Shown here piece by piece: positions 14,796-21,694 of a stretch of 21,888 bases of DNA (positions are counted from its first letter, which is position 1; each line of letters begins with the position of its first letter). The notes beneath the pieces are model-generated. The model was given only the letters and a program-made list of their open reading frames with translations. It was not told the origin of the DNA and made no database searches. The stretch covers positions 1 to 21,888 of the forward strand of contig CALVRF010000013.1 of assembly GCA_944358495.1 (NCBI GenBank), in the 5' to 3' direction. The position numbers and the translations under genes are program-made. This stretch comes from an uncultured Bacilli bacterium (GTDB taxonomy: Bacteria; Bacillota_I; Bacilli_A; RF39; UBA660).

Positions 14796-15470
14796 CTAAT
14801 TTTTCTTAATTTTTATTTTAGATAAATCAATTGGAAATTTTACTTTCAAATTAGGGAAAGCTATAACTAAACGTTTACTTAATTTTGATCTATTTCTTAA
14901 TATTTCTTTAACCCGAGCTGAAATTTCTTCAGTAGTATCTCTCGCATCACTTAGATCTATTTTTTTAATTTTAGAAATTACATTAAATGATACAATAATA
15001 TCAGTAATAAAAATAATTCCAATGATAATAGATAAAATTAATAAAACTAGGTTAGGAATCATTGTTAAAATGCTTATAAAAAATGGGTTAAAAATGTGAA
15101 TGACTATGACACCTAATATACCAAATAATAAGCTCGATGTTAAACTAATACGTCCATTAATATTGAACTTATGCTTACTATAATCCCACCAACGGGTTTT
15201 AAAAATTTTTTCCATTAAATAACTTACAAAATATTCTAAAACCGCTCCAATAATTGTGGCAAATACAAACAAAACTAGTAAATCATTAAAATATTTTTCT
15301 AGCAAAAATGTCATAAGCAAAGCCCCACATCCATAAATAGGGCAGACCGGACCAATTAAAAATCCTCGATCAACTGGTCTTTTTGATTGAATGCTGACGA
15401 TGATAATTTCCATCAACCATCCTAAAAATGAATAAATGATAAATAATAAAAATAAAACTTTTAAATCCAT
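14796..15470 (-). CDS. CmpB-type putative ABC-transporter permease-like membrane protein (PF06541)
   Basis: This 224-residue membrane protein has about five helices. Diagnostic blocks are IIYSFLGWLMEIIIVSIQ, RGFLIGPVCPIYGCGALL, EYFVSYLMEKIFKTRWWDYS and FNINGRISL, matching the 'ABC_trans_CmpB' family. A basic cytoplasmic tail follows the last helix. Despite the family name no transport function has been proven, and no ATPase partner is nearby. The start has AGGTAGT a few bases upstream and a good sigma-A promoter at 15496-15524. Confidence 0.85.
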   Translation of the reverse strand: MDLKVLFLLFIIYSFLGWLMEIIIVSIQSKRPVDRGFLIGPVCPIYGCGALLMTFLLEKYFNDLLVLFVFATIIGAVLEYFVSYLMEKIFKTRWWDYSKHKFNINGRISLTSSLLFGILGVIVIHIFNPFFISILTMIPNLVLLILSIIIGIIFITDIIVSFNVISKIKKIDLSDARDTTEEISARVKEILRNRSKLSKRLVIAFPNLKVKFPIDLSKIKIKKN

Positions 15471-15495
15471 AATACTACCTACTTCTTGTTAAGTA

Positions 15496-15524
15496 ATTTT
15501 ACCATGCATTACATAAAAAAACAA
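15496..15524 (-). promoter_or_regulatory. Promoter of the CmpB-type gene
   Basis: On the minus strand TTGTTT (15519-15524), a 17-bp spacer and TAAAAT (15496-15501), 25 bp before the start codon. Confidence 0.6.
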
Positions 15525-15624
15525 CACTTATTGTGATATTTTAGTGAAAACCATTACTTGTGGTATCCTCTACATGAATTTATCAATTATTAGTAGGTAA
15601 GTGTAATTATTTGTAGCATTTTTG

Positions 15625-15653
15625 TTGAAAATCGTGTTAACTTTTAGTATAAT
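15625..15653 (+). promoter_or_regulatory. Promoter of the small-peptide (toxin-like) mRNA
   Basis: TTGAAA (15625-15630), a 17-bp spacer and a perfect TATAAT (15648-15653). Initiation is expected near 15660. It is one of the strongest promoters in the window, although it serves only a 24-codon frame. Confidence 0.8.
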
Positions 15654-15685
15654 CTAATTAGGGGATATATTAACAGTTGGGTGCT

Positions 15686-15703
15686 TGCCTCCGAAAGGAG
15701 GTG
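15686..15703 (+). promoter_or_regulatory. Hairpin sequestering a full-length Shine-Dalgarno
   Basis: CCTCC (15688-15692) pairs with GGAGG (15697-15701) across a GAAA (GNRA) tetraloop, with G-T pairs extending the stem to 15686-15703. The enclosed AAAGGAGGTGAT (15694-15705) is the complete complement of the 16S rRNA 3' end. It lies three bases before ATG 15709, so translation should depend on opening the hairpin. Confidence 0.65.
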
Positions 15704-15708
15704 ATGAA

Positions 15709-15783
15709 ATGACTAAGAAAGATTTTTTAATCTTTGCCTTAATCATTATCATTCTTCTTCTTATACTTTTATTATTTAAATGA
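15709..15783 (+). CDS. 24-residue hydrophobic peptide, probable type I toxin
   Basis: The frame encodes MTKKDFLIFALIIIILLLIL followed by LLFK: a short basic N-terminus, one uninterrupted membrane helix of Ile/Leu, and a terminal Lys. This is the size and build of type I membrane toxins such as TxpA, BsrG or Fst, although no sequence similarity to a named member is claimed. The SD is perfect but held in a hairpin (15686-15703). The message has a strong promoter (15625-15653) and probably ends at the hairpin at 15847-15883. A convergent RNA (15795-15905) overlaps its 3' untranslated part. An alternative reading is a short regulatory or leader peptide. Confidence 0.65.
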   Translation: MTKKDFLIFALIIIILLLILLLFK

Positions 15784-15794
15784 TAATCGATTAT

Positions 15795-15832
15795 AAAAAG
15801 AAACAGCACTCAATCTTCGAAGATTAAGTGCT
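15795..15832 (-). terminator. Terminator of the antisense RNA
   Basis: On the minus strand AGCACTTAATCT pairs with AGATTGAGTGCT around loop TCGA (15805-15832), a 12-bp stem with one G-T pair, followed by TGTTTCTTTTT. In the plus-strand RNA the same position is a C-A mismatch and no T run follows, so the hairpin is fitted to the minus transcript. Confidence 0.75.
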
Positions 15833-15846
15833 TACCACATAATGGC

Positions 15847-15883
15847 GAGTACTCAACTTGCGTTGTTAAGTATTCCCATTTTT
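15847..15883 (+). terminator. Probable 3' end of the peptide mRNA
   Basis: GAGTACTCAAC (15847-15857) pairs with GTTAAGTATTC (15865-15875), with one G-T pair and one C-A mismatch and loop TTGCGTT. It is followed by CCATTTTT (five T, 15879-15883). This would give a message of about 225 nt overlapping the antisense RNA by roughly 90 nt. Confidence 0.5.
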
Positions 15884-15911
15884 AGTTTATGCAAATCGCT
15901 TTGCTAAATAC

Positions 15912-15940
15912 ATCATACCATAAAATTCTTCTTTTGACAA
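15912..15940 (-). promoter_or_regulatory. Promoter of the antisense RNA
   Basis: On the minus strand TTGTCA (15935-15940), a 17-bp spacer and TATGAT (15912-15917): near-consensus. No open frame of useful length follows, so the product is an RNA. Confidence 0.75.
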
Positions 15941-15972
15941 GGAGATGTTTAATTAGTAAATTATTAGAAATA

Positions 15973-15981
15973 TGTTATACT
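15973..15981 (+). promoter_or_regulatory. Extended -10 promoter of the histidine phosphatase gene
   Basis: TG-T-TATACT at 15973-15981 is an extended -10; the -35 region (TTAGTA at 15953) is weak. The SD AGAAGGA is near 15991-15997. Confidence 0.5.
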
Positions 15982-16003
15982 TTAATTAGAAAGAAGGATT
16001 AAT

Positions 16004-16636
16004 ATGGAGAAGATTATTTATTTGATAAGGCATTCTAAAACAGGTGTCAATATAGCTAATTACACTGATTATAAAACGGTTCCTTGGGAAGAATATAACA
16101 CCAACATGATTTTATCAGTTAAAGGCGAAGAAGACGCCAAAAAGTTATGTAATGTAAAAGAATTAAGAAATATTGACGAATTATATGCCAGTAGTTCGCC
16201 TAGAGCGATTGCTACCGCAAAATATTTATCAGAAGAAATAAGTTTGCCAATTAAATTAGATAAAAGAATTGATGAAAGACATTTTGGAATAAAATATATT
16301 AGTGAGTTACCAGCAAATTTTAATTATCAAATGTTTAATAACAAAGATTTAAGGTTAAAAGATGGAGAAACATTAAATGAATTAGATAGAAGAATGTCTG
16401 ATTTTATAAACGAAAAATTAGATGGGGCATCAAACCGAATTGCTATTGTTCTTCATGGAATAATTTTACTTTCATATCTTGGATGTTTTGCTGATGAAAC
16501 TTATGATGGAGAAAAATTTAAAATAATTTTTAATGGAAAGGAAATATTAACTGGAACACCAACGGCTCCTGATATTTATAAAATAACTTATGATAATAAA
16601 AAAGTTGTCAACTTGGAAAGATTAATCATACAATAG
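16004..16636 (+). CDS. Histidine phosphatase superfamily protein (phosphoglycerate mutase-like)
   Basis: This 210-residue soluble enzyme is of the branch that uses a phosphohistidine intermediate. The signature LIRHSKT gives R9 and the nucleophile H10. SSSPRAIATA supplies the second arginine (R67), DER the acid (E91), and VLHG the second catalytic histidine (H151). The sequence between is divergent from GpmB and CobC, so the substrate (a phosphosugar, nucleotide or phosphoprotein) cannot be named. The gene has its own extended -10 promoter and the SD AAGAAGGA. It is convergent with the ferredoxin gene. Confidence 0.85.
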   Translation: MEKIIYLIRHSKTGVNIANYTDYKTVPWEEYNTNMILSVKGEEDAKKLCNVKELRNIDELYASSSPRAIATAKYLSEEISLPIKLDKRIDERHFGIKYISELPANFNYQMFNNKDLRLKDGETLNELDRRMSDFINEKLDGASNRIAIVLHGIILLSYLGCFADETYDGEKFKIIFNGKEILTGTPTAPDIYKITYDNKKVVNLERLIIQ

Positions 16637-16644
16637 AGACTAAC

Positions 16645-16674
16645 AAAAAAAGAAAGCTTAATTTTCGCTTTCTT
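16645..16674 (-). terminator. Terminator of the ferredoxin gene
   Basis: On the minus strand AAGAAAGC pairs with GCTTTCTT (16667-16674 with 16650-16657, 9-nt loop), running into seven T (plus-strand A run 16645-16651). The plus side has only a poor T run. Confidence 0.75.
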
Positions 16675-16849
16675 CAATTTTAATAGCCTCGGTAGGGCAA
16701 GCACTAGCCGCATCCCTAACATCGTCATCAACATTTTCGTTGATGGCTTTAGCTAAATTATCATCATCGAATTCAAAATGTTCAGGACACATAGCTACAC
16801 ATGAGCCACAAGCAATACATAAATCTTTATCAACATGAACTTTTGCCAT
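16658..16849 (-). CDS. fer: Small [4Fe-4S] ferredoxin
   Basis: This 63-residue electron carrier has C11-x2-C14-x2-C17-x3-C21-P near the N-terminus and a single distant C51-P-T-E-A-I. The spacing matches single-cluster ferredoxins, in which C11, C14, C17 and C51 hold one [4Fe-4S] cluster. C21 would be a fifth, non-ligand cysteine, since the second half has too few cysteines for another cluster. It is acidic (DDD, EESEN), as usual. The start is ATG 16849, with GGGAGG six bases upstream. A longer in-frame extension up to 16966 lacks an SD and is rejected. Promoter at 16868-16896. It probably serves pyruvate- or other oxidoreductases elsewhere in the genome. Confidence 0.9.
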   Translation of the reverse strand: MAKVHVDKDLCIACGSCVAMCPEHFEFDDDNLAKAINENVDDDVRDAASACPTEAIKIEESEN

Positions 16850-16867
16850 AATCTTCCTCCCTAAATA

Positions 16868-16896
16868 ATTATAAATAAAAAGCCCATAAATTGCAA
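16868..16896 (-). promoter_or_regulatory. Promoter of the ferredoxin gene
   Basis: On the minus strand TTGCAA (16891-16896), a 17-bp spacer and TATAAT (16868-16873), 19 bp before the start codon. Confidence 0.75.
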
Positions 16897-16964
16897 CCAC
16901 CATCTTTAAAAAAAAGTCAAAATATGATATCATTATCCTAGAGGTGGTAGAGGTGGCAACACGC

Positions 16965-17774
16965 ATGCAAAGATATTATAAAAACGCAAGAACAAATACT
17001 CATGAAAACTCTCGTAGTAATCGTAATAAAAATTTATACGGTGAGATTTATACTTATGGAAAATACTCTAATATTGAAGGAATTGCCTCTATTGATAATG
17101 CTAATGAAGTTGATATTACCAAGGTCAAAGAAATGCTTAAAAATCGAGAAAACTATCAAAAAGAGCGAAAATACCGTCGTATTACGGGAGAATATAAAAA
17201 TCCTGAACCTGTAAGACCAACTATCACTAGAACCTTTGCCGACTTAGAAGAAAAAAACTATGATATTCGTGACGTCTTAAAAGAAGCTAAAGAAAATAAA
17301 GAACCCGATGATAAAGAAAGAGTATTAAAAAATACTCAGTATAATATTTTAAAAAATATCGATTTAAAAAAAGAACTAAAAAAAGAAGACTATTACGACG
17401 AAGACAGTCCCGACGATTTAAAAGATTTAATTCATACAATTACCAGTACTAGTATGTTAAATAAAATAGGTGATGCCCAATTAGCTGCTGACCTTTTAAG
17501 TGACTTAAAAGATGATGATACCCAAATAGGTGAAGTTAAAAATATCAAAGATCTCATTGAACAAGACGAAAAATATCAGAAAGCTACTAATACCAAGTTT
17601 GATGAGCCCACTTATGATCATTCATTTTTTACTTCTAGTTTAAAACTTCATAAATCAGATTTTGAAGGTGGCGATGAACAGAAAAAAATGAAACCATTTA
17701 CTATTGTTTTACTTATCATTTTGGTTATTATCATTCTGGTTTCGGCGGGAATTCTTATCATGAATTCGCTTTAA
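16965..17774 (+). CDS. Tail-anchored protein of unknown function
   Basis: I do not recognise the function. The 269 residues begin with a basic Asn/Arg-rich segment (MQRYYKNARTNTHENSR) and continue as a strongly charged Lys/Asp/Glu-rich helical region. Motif-like stretches are GEIYTYGKYSNIEGIASID, NYDIRDVLKEAKENK, LKNTQYNILKNIDL and DLIHTITSTSMLNKIGD. The protein ends in one hydrophobic helix (about 246-265) with only a few residues after it. It has no signal peptide, so the bulk should be cytoplasmic and held by the C-terminal anchor. Two tandem copies of AGAGGTGG precede the start. ATG 16965 pairs with the second copy and GTG 16953 with the first; I chose the ATG. The last 66 bp overlap gerAB on the other strand. 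Confidence 0.75.
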   Translation: MQRYYKNARTNTHENSRSNRNKNLYGEIYTYGKYSNIEGIASIDNANEVDITKVKEMLKNRENYQKERKYRRITGEYKNPEPVRPTITRTFADLEEKNYDIRDVLKEAKENKEPDDKERVLKNTQYNILKNIDLKKELKKEDYYDEDSPDDLKDLIHTITSTSMLNKIGDAQLAADLLSDLKDDDTQIGEVKNIKDLIEQDEKYQKATNTKFDEPTYDHSFFTSSLKLHKSDFEGGDEQKKMKPFTIVLLIILVIIILVSAGILIMNSL

Positions 17775-18836
17775 TTTACACCCAATAATCATCCAAATTG
17801 GTAAAATAAAGAAGAAGAAAAACATAATAATTAACATTGGACCCCTTAAAAATACATCAAGTGAATTATTTGTTTGAAAAACCAAAGGATTTATAATTAA
17901 TAATAACAAACAAGTAAGGAGAATTACCACCTTATTTGTTTTTTCATTTAATTTAAAAGTTTGTTTAATTGTAGTTGTAATAAAATATAACCCAATCATA
18001 ATCAAAATAAATAATGCAATAATCCATTCCATAGATAAAAGACTCTCTAATCTATCAATAAATTCCCCAATGCTTAATTTTTTTAGCAAATGAAATTCCG
18101 GATATTCAAATAACAAAGAAAGTCCCATTCCAAAAGAACCAATCGTTAAAAATACTGCATTTATTAAAGATAAAATTGCTAGAACATAAAATATTAATGT
18201 TCTTTTCGGTTTATAATTTTCAATTTTAGCTTTCGGAATAATTAGTAAGAAAAATAATGGTAAAATATTATAAGCAATTAAAATTATAGCTCCGTGCATA
18301 ATATCCCCAGGGCTTGTTAAAAAAGCTGGTTTTAAATTATTGATGTCCACACCATTTATAACCCCCAAAATAATAAAAATAATAGTAAAAATAATTAAAT
18401 AAAACATAATCAAACTCGTTCTTGAAATTGCATTAAGTCCTTTAAATAAGCCATAAATTAAGGGAACAATAAAGACTAAAGATATCAAAATTGAAGAAGT
18501 ACTGTATAAAAACTGCGAATTAATAAAACGAACCATATCTAAAAAAGCAATTTGAACAAACATAAAAACACCAATTAATAAAAATAAATTCAAAAATTTT
18601 CCAAATTTTCCAAAAATATGTTCATTTAAATCACAAATATTCATATTATCACTGTAATTACGCAAATAAACAAATATTCCTAGTGGGACTAAGCCTAGAA
18701 TCATTGCAATTATTCCGCTAAGCCAAGAATCTCTTTGACTAATCGTAATTAAATTACTTAAAGAAATACCGAGATATCCTGCTCTAATAACAAACCATAC
18801 TAAACTGTTATATTCCATCGAGCTAATTTTTTTCAT
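17709..18836 (-). CDS. gerAB: Spore germination protein GerAB (permease-like subunit)
   Basis: This 375-residue integral membrane protein has about ten helices, of the endospore GerAB family in the amino acid/polyamine/organocation (APC) permease superfamily. In B. subtilis this subunit binds the germinant. The N-terminus MKKISSMEYNSLVWFVIRAG with LSNLITISQRDSWLSGIIAM is typical of the family. The charged tail (KRIHDKNSRRNQNDN...) is encoded opposite the membrane anchor of the convergent gene. The ATG overlaps the gerAC stop (ATGA), with a GAGGAGG SD inside gerAC. No convincing terminator follows; a short AAATG/CATTT hairpin before seven T lies near 17684-17697. Confidence 0.92.
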   Translation of the reverse strand: MKKISSMEYNSLVWFVIRAGYLGISLSNLITISQRDSWLSGIIAMILGLVPLGIFVYLRNYSDNMNICDLNEHIFGKFGKFLNLFLLIGVFMFVQIAFLDMVRFINSQFLYSTSSILISLVFIVPLIYGLFKGLNAISRTSLIMFYLIIFTIIFIILGVINGVDINNLKPAFLTSPGDIMHGAIILIAYNILPLFFLLIIPKAKIENYKPKRTLIFYVLAILSLINAVFLTIGSFGMGLSLLFEYPEFHLLKKLSIGEFIDRLESLLSMEWIIALFILIMIGLYFITTTIKQTFKLNEKTNKVVILLTCLLLLIINPLVFQTNNSLDVFLRGPMLIIMFFFFFILPIWMIIGCKLKRIHDKNSRRNQNDNNQNDK

Positions 18837-20008
18837 GACTGTACCTCCTCAATCGAGTTATTTAGGGAACCCGAACCATCAATAGTCAAATCCGTCTGTA
18901 TTGTAATATCTAATTTAGGAAAATATTTGTTATTCCATTCATCTTTTATTTTTTCCCATTTATTTGGATATTTGATAAACATTTGTCTACCAATACCTAG
19001 GACATCCGACTTAAATTTATTTTGCAATTTTTCAATTGTCTGATTTAATTGTTTTTTCATATGTGTTTCTAAAGCATTTTCAATTTCTTTTACAATTTTA
19101 GTGTTCGTTAAATCAATTTCTCCATCAACTTCCAAAATATGCCCACTACCACTAACTTTAAGTTCTATAGTATTAATATCTTTTATATTCATTTTAGTTT
19201 TCATATTAGCAGAGGAAAACCCCATCAAATTATCATTATATTCAAAATCAAACCTCAGTTCATTAACTTCATTGTTAAAAATGTTAATTGCTTGACCACC
19301 ACGCTCATCAATATATCCAACAAACTTATCCTTTTGAAATAAAGCAATATCACTAAGTTTTAAATAAGTTTCTGGTTCTGTTGTTTCTAAATTTTTTTCG
19401 CTAGAGCCTTTTTTAACCTTTCCTTCAATCGAAATAGATGGTAAAACAGGATCGTATCCTGTTTCTAAAGCCCTTGATACAAATGTTGTATAATTAGTAT
19501 CGATTGATAAAGATTGTGTATCACGATTAGACTTAATTAATGTAGCAATACTTTGAGAAGGAAATGATTCCAAAGGAGACACAATTTTTAAAATATTTCC
19601 GGCCTTTTCATCTTTTGCTTGCATTAAATAAAATTGTTTACGCATTTCAGTATTACGAATTAACCAATCGGCAACTTTAAAAAAACCATCTTTAGCAATA
19701 TCCTCTGAAATAACTACGACATTTACATGACCAAAATATAATTGTTTTGGGCTTTCCGTCGCAATAGCTTTAGCTGCTTCAGTTAAAGATTGACCGGTAC
19801 CTGAATAAACCGTGGTTTTAGCTTCCCCCTCTTTACTGCTTGTTTGAGCTTTAGGAGAATTGGCAATTAAAAAACTCATTTCATAACCATTGTCCGCTTT
19901 ATCAATCGCAATTCCAGTAATAATAGCTAAATCATTTAACTCTCGGTAATTATTACACCCACACAGCAAAAATAAACAAATAAATAATAAAATAATTTTA
20001 TTTTTCAT
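18833..20008 (-). CDS. gerAC: Spore germination protein GerAC (Ger(x)C lipoprotein subunit)
   Basis: This 391-residue lipoprotein subunit belongs to a nutrient germinant receptor on the outer face of the spore inner membrane. The signal peptide ends in lipobox LCGC with Cys18 as the lipid site, followed at once by NNYRELNDLAIITGIAIDK, the hallmark of Ger(x)C proteins. QLYFGHVNVVVISEDIAKDG and the long helical C-terminal segment (EIENALETHMKKQLNQTIEK) are conserved family features. The length is as in B. subtilis GerAC. The start lies within the gerAA end, with AAGGAGG upstream. It sits second, between gerAA and gerAB, whereas the B. subtilis order is A-B-C. Confidence 0.93.
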   Translation of the reverse strand: MKNKIILLFICLFLLCGCNNYRELNDLAIITGIAIDKADNGYEMSFLIANSPKAQTSSKEGEAKTTVYSGTGQSLTEAAKAIATESPKQLYFGHVNVVVISEDIAKDGFFKVADWLIRNTEMRKQFYLMQAKDEKAGNILKIVSPLESFPSQSIATLIKSNRDTQSLSIDTNYTTFVSRALETGYDPVLPSISIEGKVKKGSSEKNLETTEPETYLKLSDIALFQKDKFVGYIDERGGQAINIFNNEVNELRFDFEYNDNLMGFSSANMKTKMNIKDINTIELKVSGSGHILEVDGEIDLTNTKIVKEIENALETHMKKQLNQTIEKLQNKFKSDVLGIGRQMFIKYPNKWEKIKDEWNNKYFPKLDITIQTDLTIDGSGSLNNSIEEVQS

Positions 20009-21464
20009 GTTTGCCTCCTTGTTTAAAACGATTTTTTTGTTTTAAATACTCCGGACGTTTAAAGATTTTCGGTAAAGGAAAACGAGCAATCGCATCTTTT
20101 TGACCCGATAACACAAGTGGACTGAAAGGCGCTAAAAAAGGCACACCCAAAGTATTCAAAGAAGCCATTTTAATAATCCAAACCAAGCCAGCCGCCACTA
20201 CACCAATAAGGCCAAAGAAGGTTGCCGCTAAAATAAAGATAAAACGCCAAGCTCTAATTCCATTCATAAAATCTGGGTCATTAAAAATCAAACTACAAAT
20301 AGACGTAATCGCCACCACAATTACTGCAATTGGTGAAACAATGCCCGCATCGACCGCCGCTTGACCTAAAACTAAAGCTCCAACAATACTCATTGAAGCT
20401 CCCATGGTTGATGGCAGTCTAATATCACTTTCCCTTAAAATTTCAAAAATCGCCATTAATAAAATAATTTCAAAAAATGTTGGAAAAGGCACACCTTCCC
20501 GCTGAACTGCTAAAGAAATCAATAATTTATCTGGAACCACCGTCTGGTCAAATGTTGTAATCGCAATATAAATAGCCGGTGTAAATAAGGTAATGACTAA
20601 AGCTAAAACTTTTAAAACACGTGTAAAACTAATATTCCACGGCTTTTGATATTGGTCTTCAGTTGTATGCATAAAATCCATAAATACATTAGGTAATATT
20701 AAGACAAAAGGGGAGTTTTCCACCAGAATAACAATTTTTCCATTTAACAAAGATTGACAAGCCAAGTCCGGTCTTTCTGTACTAAGAATCTGCGGAAAAA
20801 AAGATTCTTCTTCTAAAAAATACTCTCGTAAATTGCCACCATCTAAAATTCCATCAACATCAATTTTGTTTAAAATATCTTTAATTTGTTTAATATTTTT
20901 CTTATCAGCCACATTATTAATATAAGCAATACTAACTCTCGTTTGTGTCCGTCTTCCCACCTTAACTTCCTCAAACCATAAATTGCTATCTTTAATTCTT
21001 TTTCTAATTAACCCCAAATTTTTGGCATGACTCTCTGTAAAACTGTCTTTAGGACCCCTAACCACTGGTTCACTAGTTGATTCGGTGACTCCGCGATCCA
21101 AAGCCGCTCTAGTTTCCATGACAATAGCTTCATCATTACCATCAACGACAATAATTGTAAAACCACTAGATATAAAATAAGGAAACTGACTAAAGTCTTT
21201 AGTTGTAATTACCTGACTATTAAAAATACTGTTTTTTAAGGCATTATATAAATCATCAAAGGCACTTTCTTTACTAGTAATAAAGTTAATGCCTTTCATA
21301 ATAAAATCACTTATATTCGCCGTTGCACTAGAACTTTCCATGAAAAAAACTCCGATATTAATATCGCCAGCTTTTATAACTCTCGTATTTAAGTCGCCAC
21401 TGTTGCCATAAGCTGCTCTTATTTCTTTAACTAAAACTTCCACATTTTTATTAATTTTCTCCAT
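19998..21464 (-). CDS. gerAA: Spore germination protein GerAA
   Basis: This 488-residue subunit A of the GerA-type germinant receptor is close in length to B. subtilis GerAA. A soluble N-terminal half (residues 1 to about 260) includes SGFTIIVVDGNDEAIVMETR and the block EPVVRGPKDSFTESHAKNLG, diagnostic of the family. The membrane half has PWNISFTRVLKVLALVITLF, RESDIRLPSTMGASMSIVGA and NDPDFMNGIRAWRFIFILA. The chosen start is ATG 21464 (MEKINKN), with AGATGTGAT upstream. An in-frame upstream ATG at 21524 has no SD and gives an atypical leader. The gene leads an operon with gerAC and gerAB and overlaps gerAC by 11 bp. A forespore (sigma-G) promoter is expected but not identifiable with confidence. 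Confidence 0.93.
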   Translation of the reverse strand: MEKINKNVEVLVKEIRAAYGNSGDLNTRVIKAGDINIGVFFMESSSATANISDFIMKGINFITSKESAFDDLYNALKNSIFNSQVITTKDFSQFPYFISSGFTIIVVDGNDEAIVMETRAALDRGVTESTSEPVVRGPKDSFTESHAKNLGLIRKRIKDSNLWFEEVKVGRRTQTRVSIAYINNVADKKNIKQIKDILNKIDVDGILDGGNLREYFLEEESFFPQILSTERPDLACQSLLNGKIVILVENSPFVLILPNVFMDFMHTTEDQYQKPWNISFTRVLKVLALVITLFTPAIYIAITTFDQTVVPDKLLISLAVQREGVPFPTFFEIILLMAIFEILRESDIRLPSTMGASMSIVGALVLGQAAVDAGIVSPIAVIVVAITSICSLIFNDPDFMNGIRAWRFIFILAATFFGLIGVVAAGLVWIIKMASLNTLGVPFLAPFSPLVLSGQKDAIARFPLPKIFKRPEYLKQKNRFKQGGKHEK

Positions 21465-21542
21465 AGTATCACATCTTTCTTTTTTTATATTATTAACCAA
21501 AAAAAGGATATTATGATAAAACAAATAAAATAAAACAAACTG

Positions 21543-21571
21543 TTGTATAGATTTTAGTAATATGGTATATC
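21543..21571 (+). promoter_or_regulatory. Promoter of an orphan short transcript
   Basis: TTGTAT (21543-21548), a 17-bp spacer and TATATC (21566-21571) with a TGG extension. A terminator follows only about 70 bp downstream and no gene lies between. Confidence 0.5.
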
Positions 21572-21577
21572 ATAAAT

Positions 21578-21643
21578 ATGAATTGTGGTGGTGTATCTTC
21601 AGATTCCATATAAGCAAGTAAGATGCGCCTGACTTACTTTTTT
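21578..21643 (+). ncRNA. Candidate small RNA of about 65 nt
   Basis: Between the promoter at 21543-21571 and a terminator (AAGTAAG at 21616-21622 with CTTACTT at 21633-21639, then six T to 21643) lies a transcript with no supported reading frame. It does not match any RNA family I can name. It could be a trans-acting small RNA, or a terminated leader of the methyltransferase gene at 21723, although that gene has its own promoter. Confidence 0.4.
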
Positions 21644-21694
21644 GTTTCATAAAAATAAACATTTATTTTTCTTTATACTAAAATACAATTATTA

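Larger units (their letters stand above)
15795..15905 (-). ncRNA. Candidate cis-antisense RNA (type I antitoxin)
   Basis: From the promoter at 15912-15940 a transcript should start near A15905 and end near 15795, about 110 nt. It folds into three stem-loops in a row. First is a 5' hairpin GCAAA-GCGA-TTTGC with a GNRA loop (15891-15904). Second is an 11-bp stem with one mismatch and loop AACGCAA (15847-15875). Third is the terminator (15805-15832). It is complementary to the 3' untranslated region of the peptide mRNA but not to its SD, as in TxpA/RatA and BsrG/SR4, where RNase III cleaves the duplex. The function is inferred from this layout. Confidence 0.65.

Noticed and set aside
16850..16966. 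An N-terminal extension of the ferredoxin
   Set aside because: The ferredoxin ATG at 16849 has a perfect SD and family length; the extension covers the promoter.
21465..21600. A sigma-G promoter upstream of gerAA
   Set aside because: CATAATA-like -10 elements exist on the minus strand, but none has an acceptable -35 at the right distance.
21578..21610. An 11-codon frame inside the candidate small RNA
   Set aside because: Its ATG lies at the predicted transcription start, without an SD, and it is too short to support as a gene.
21600..21643. A known riboswitch upstream of the methyltransferase gene
   Set aside because: No conserved core of a riboswitch class that I know fits, and the gene has its own promoter downstream of the terminator.
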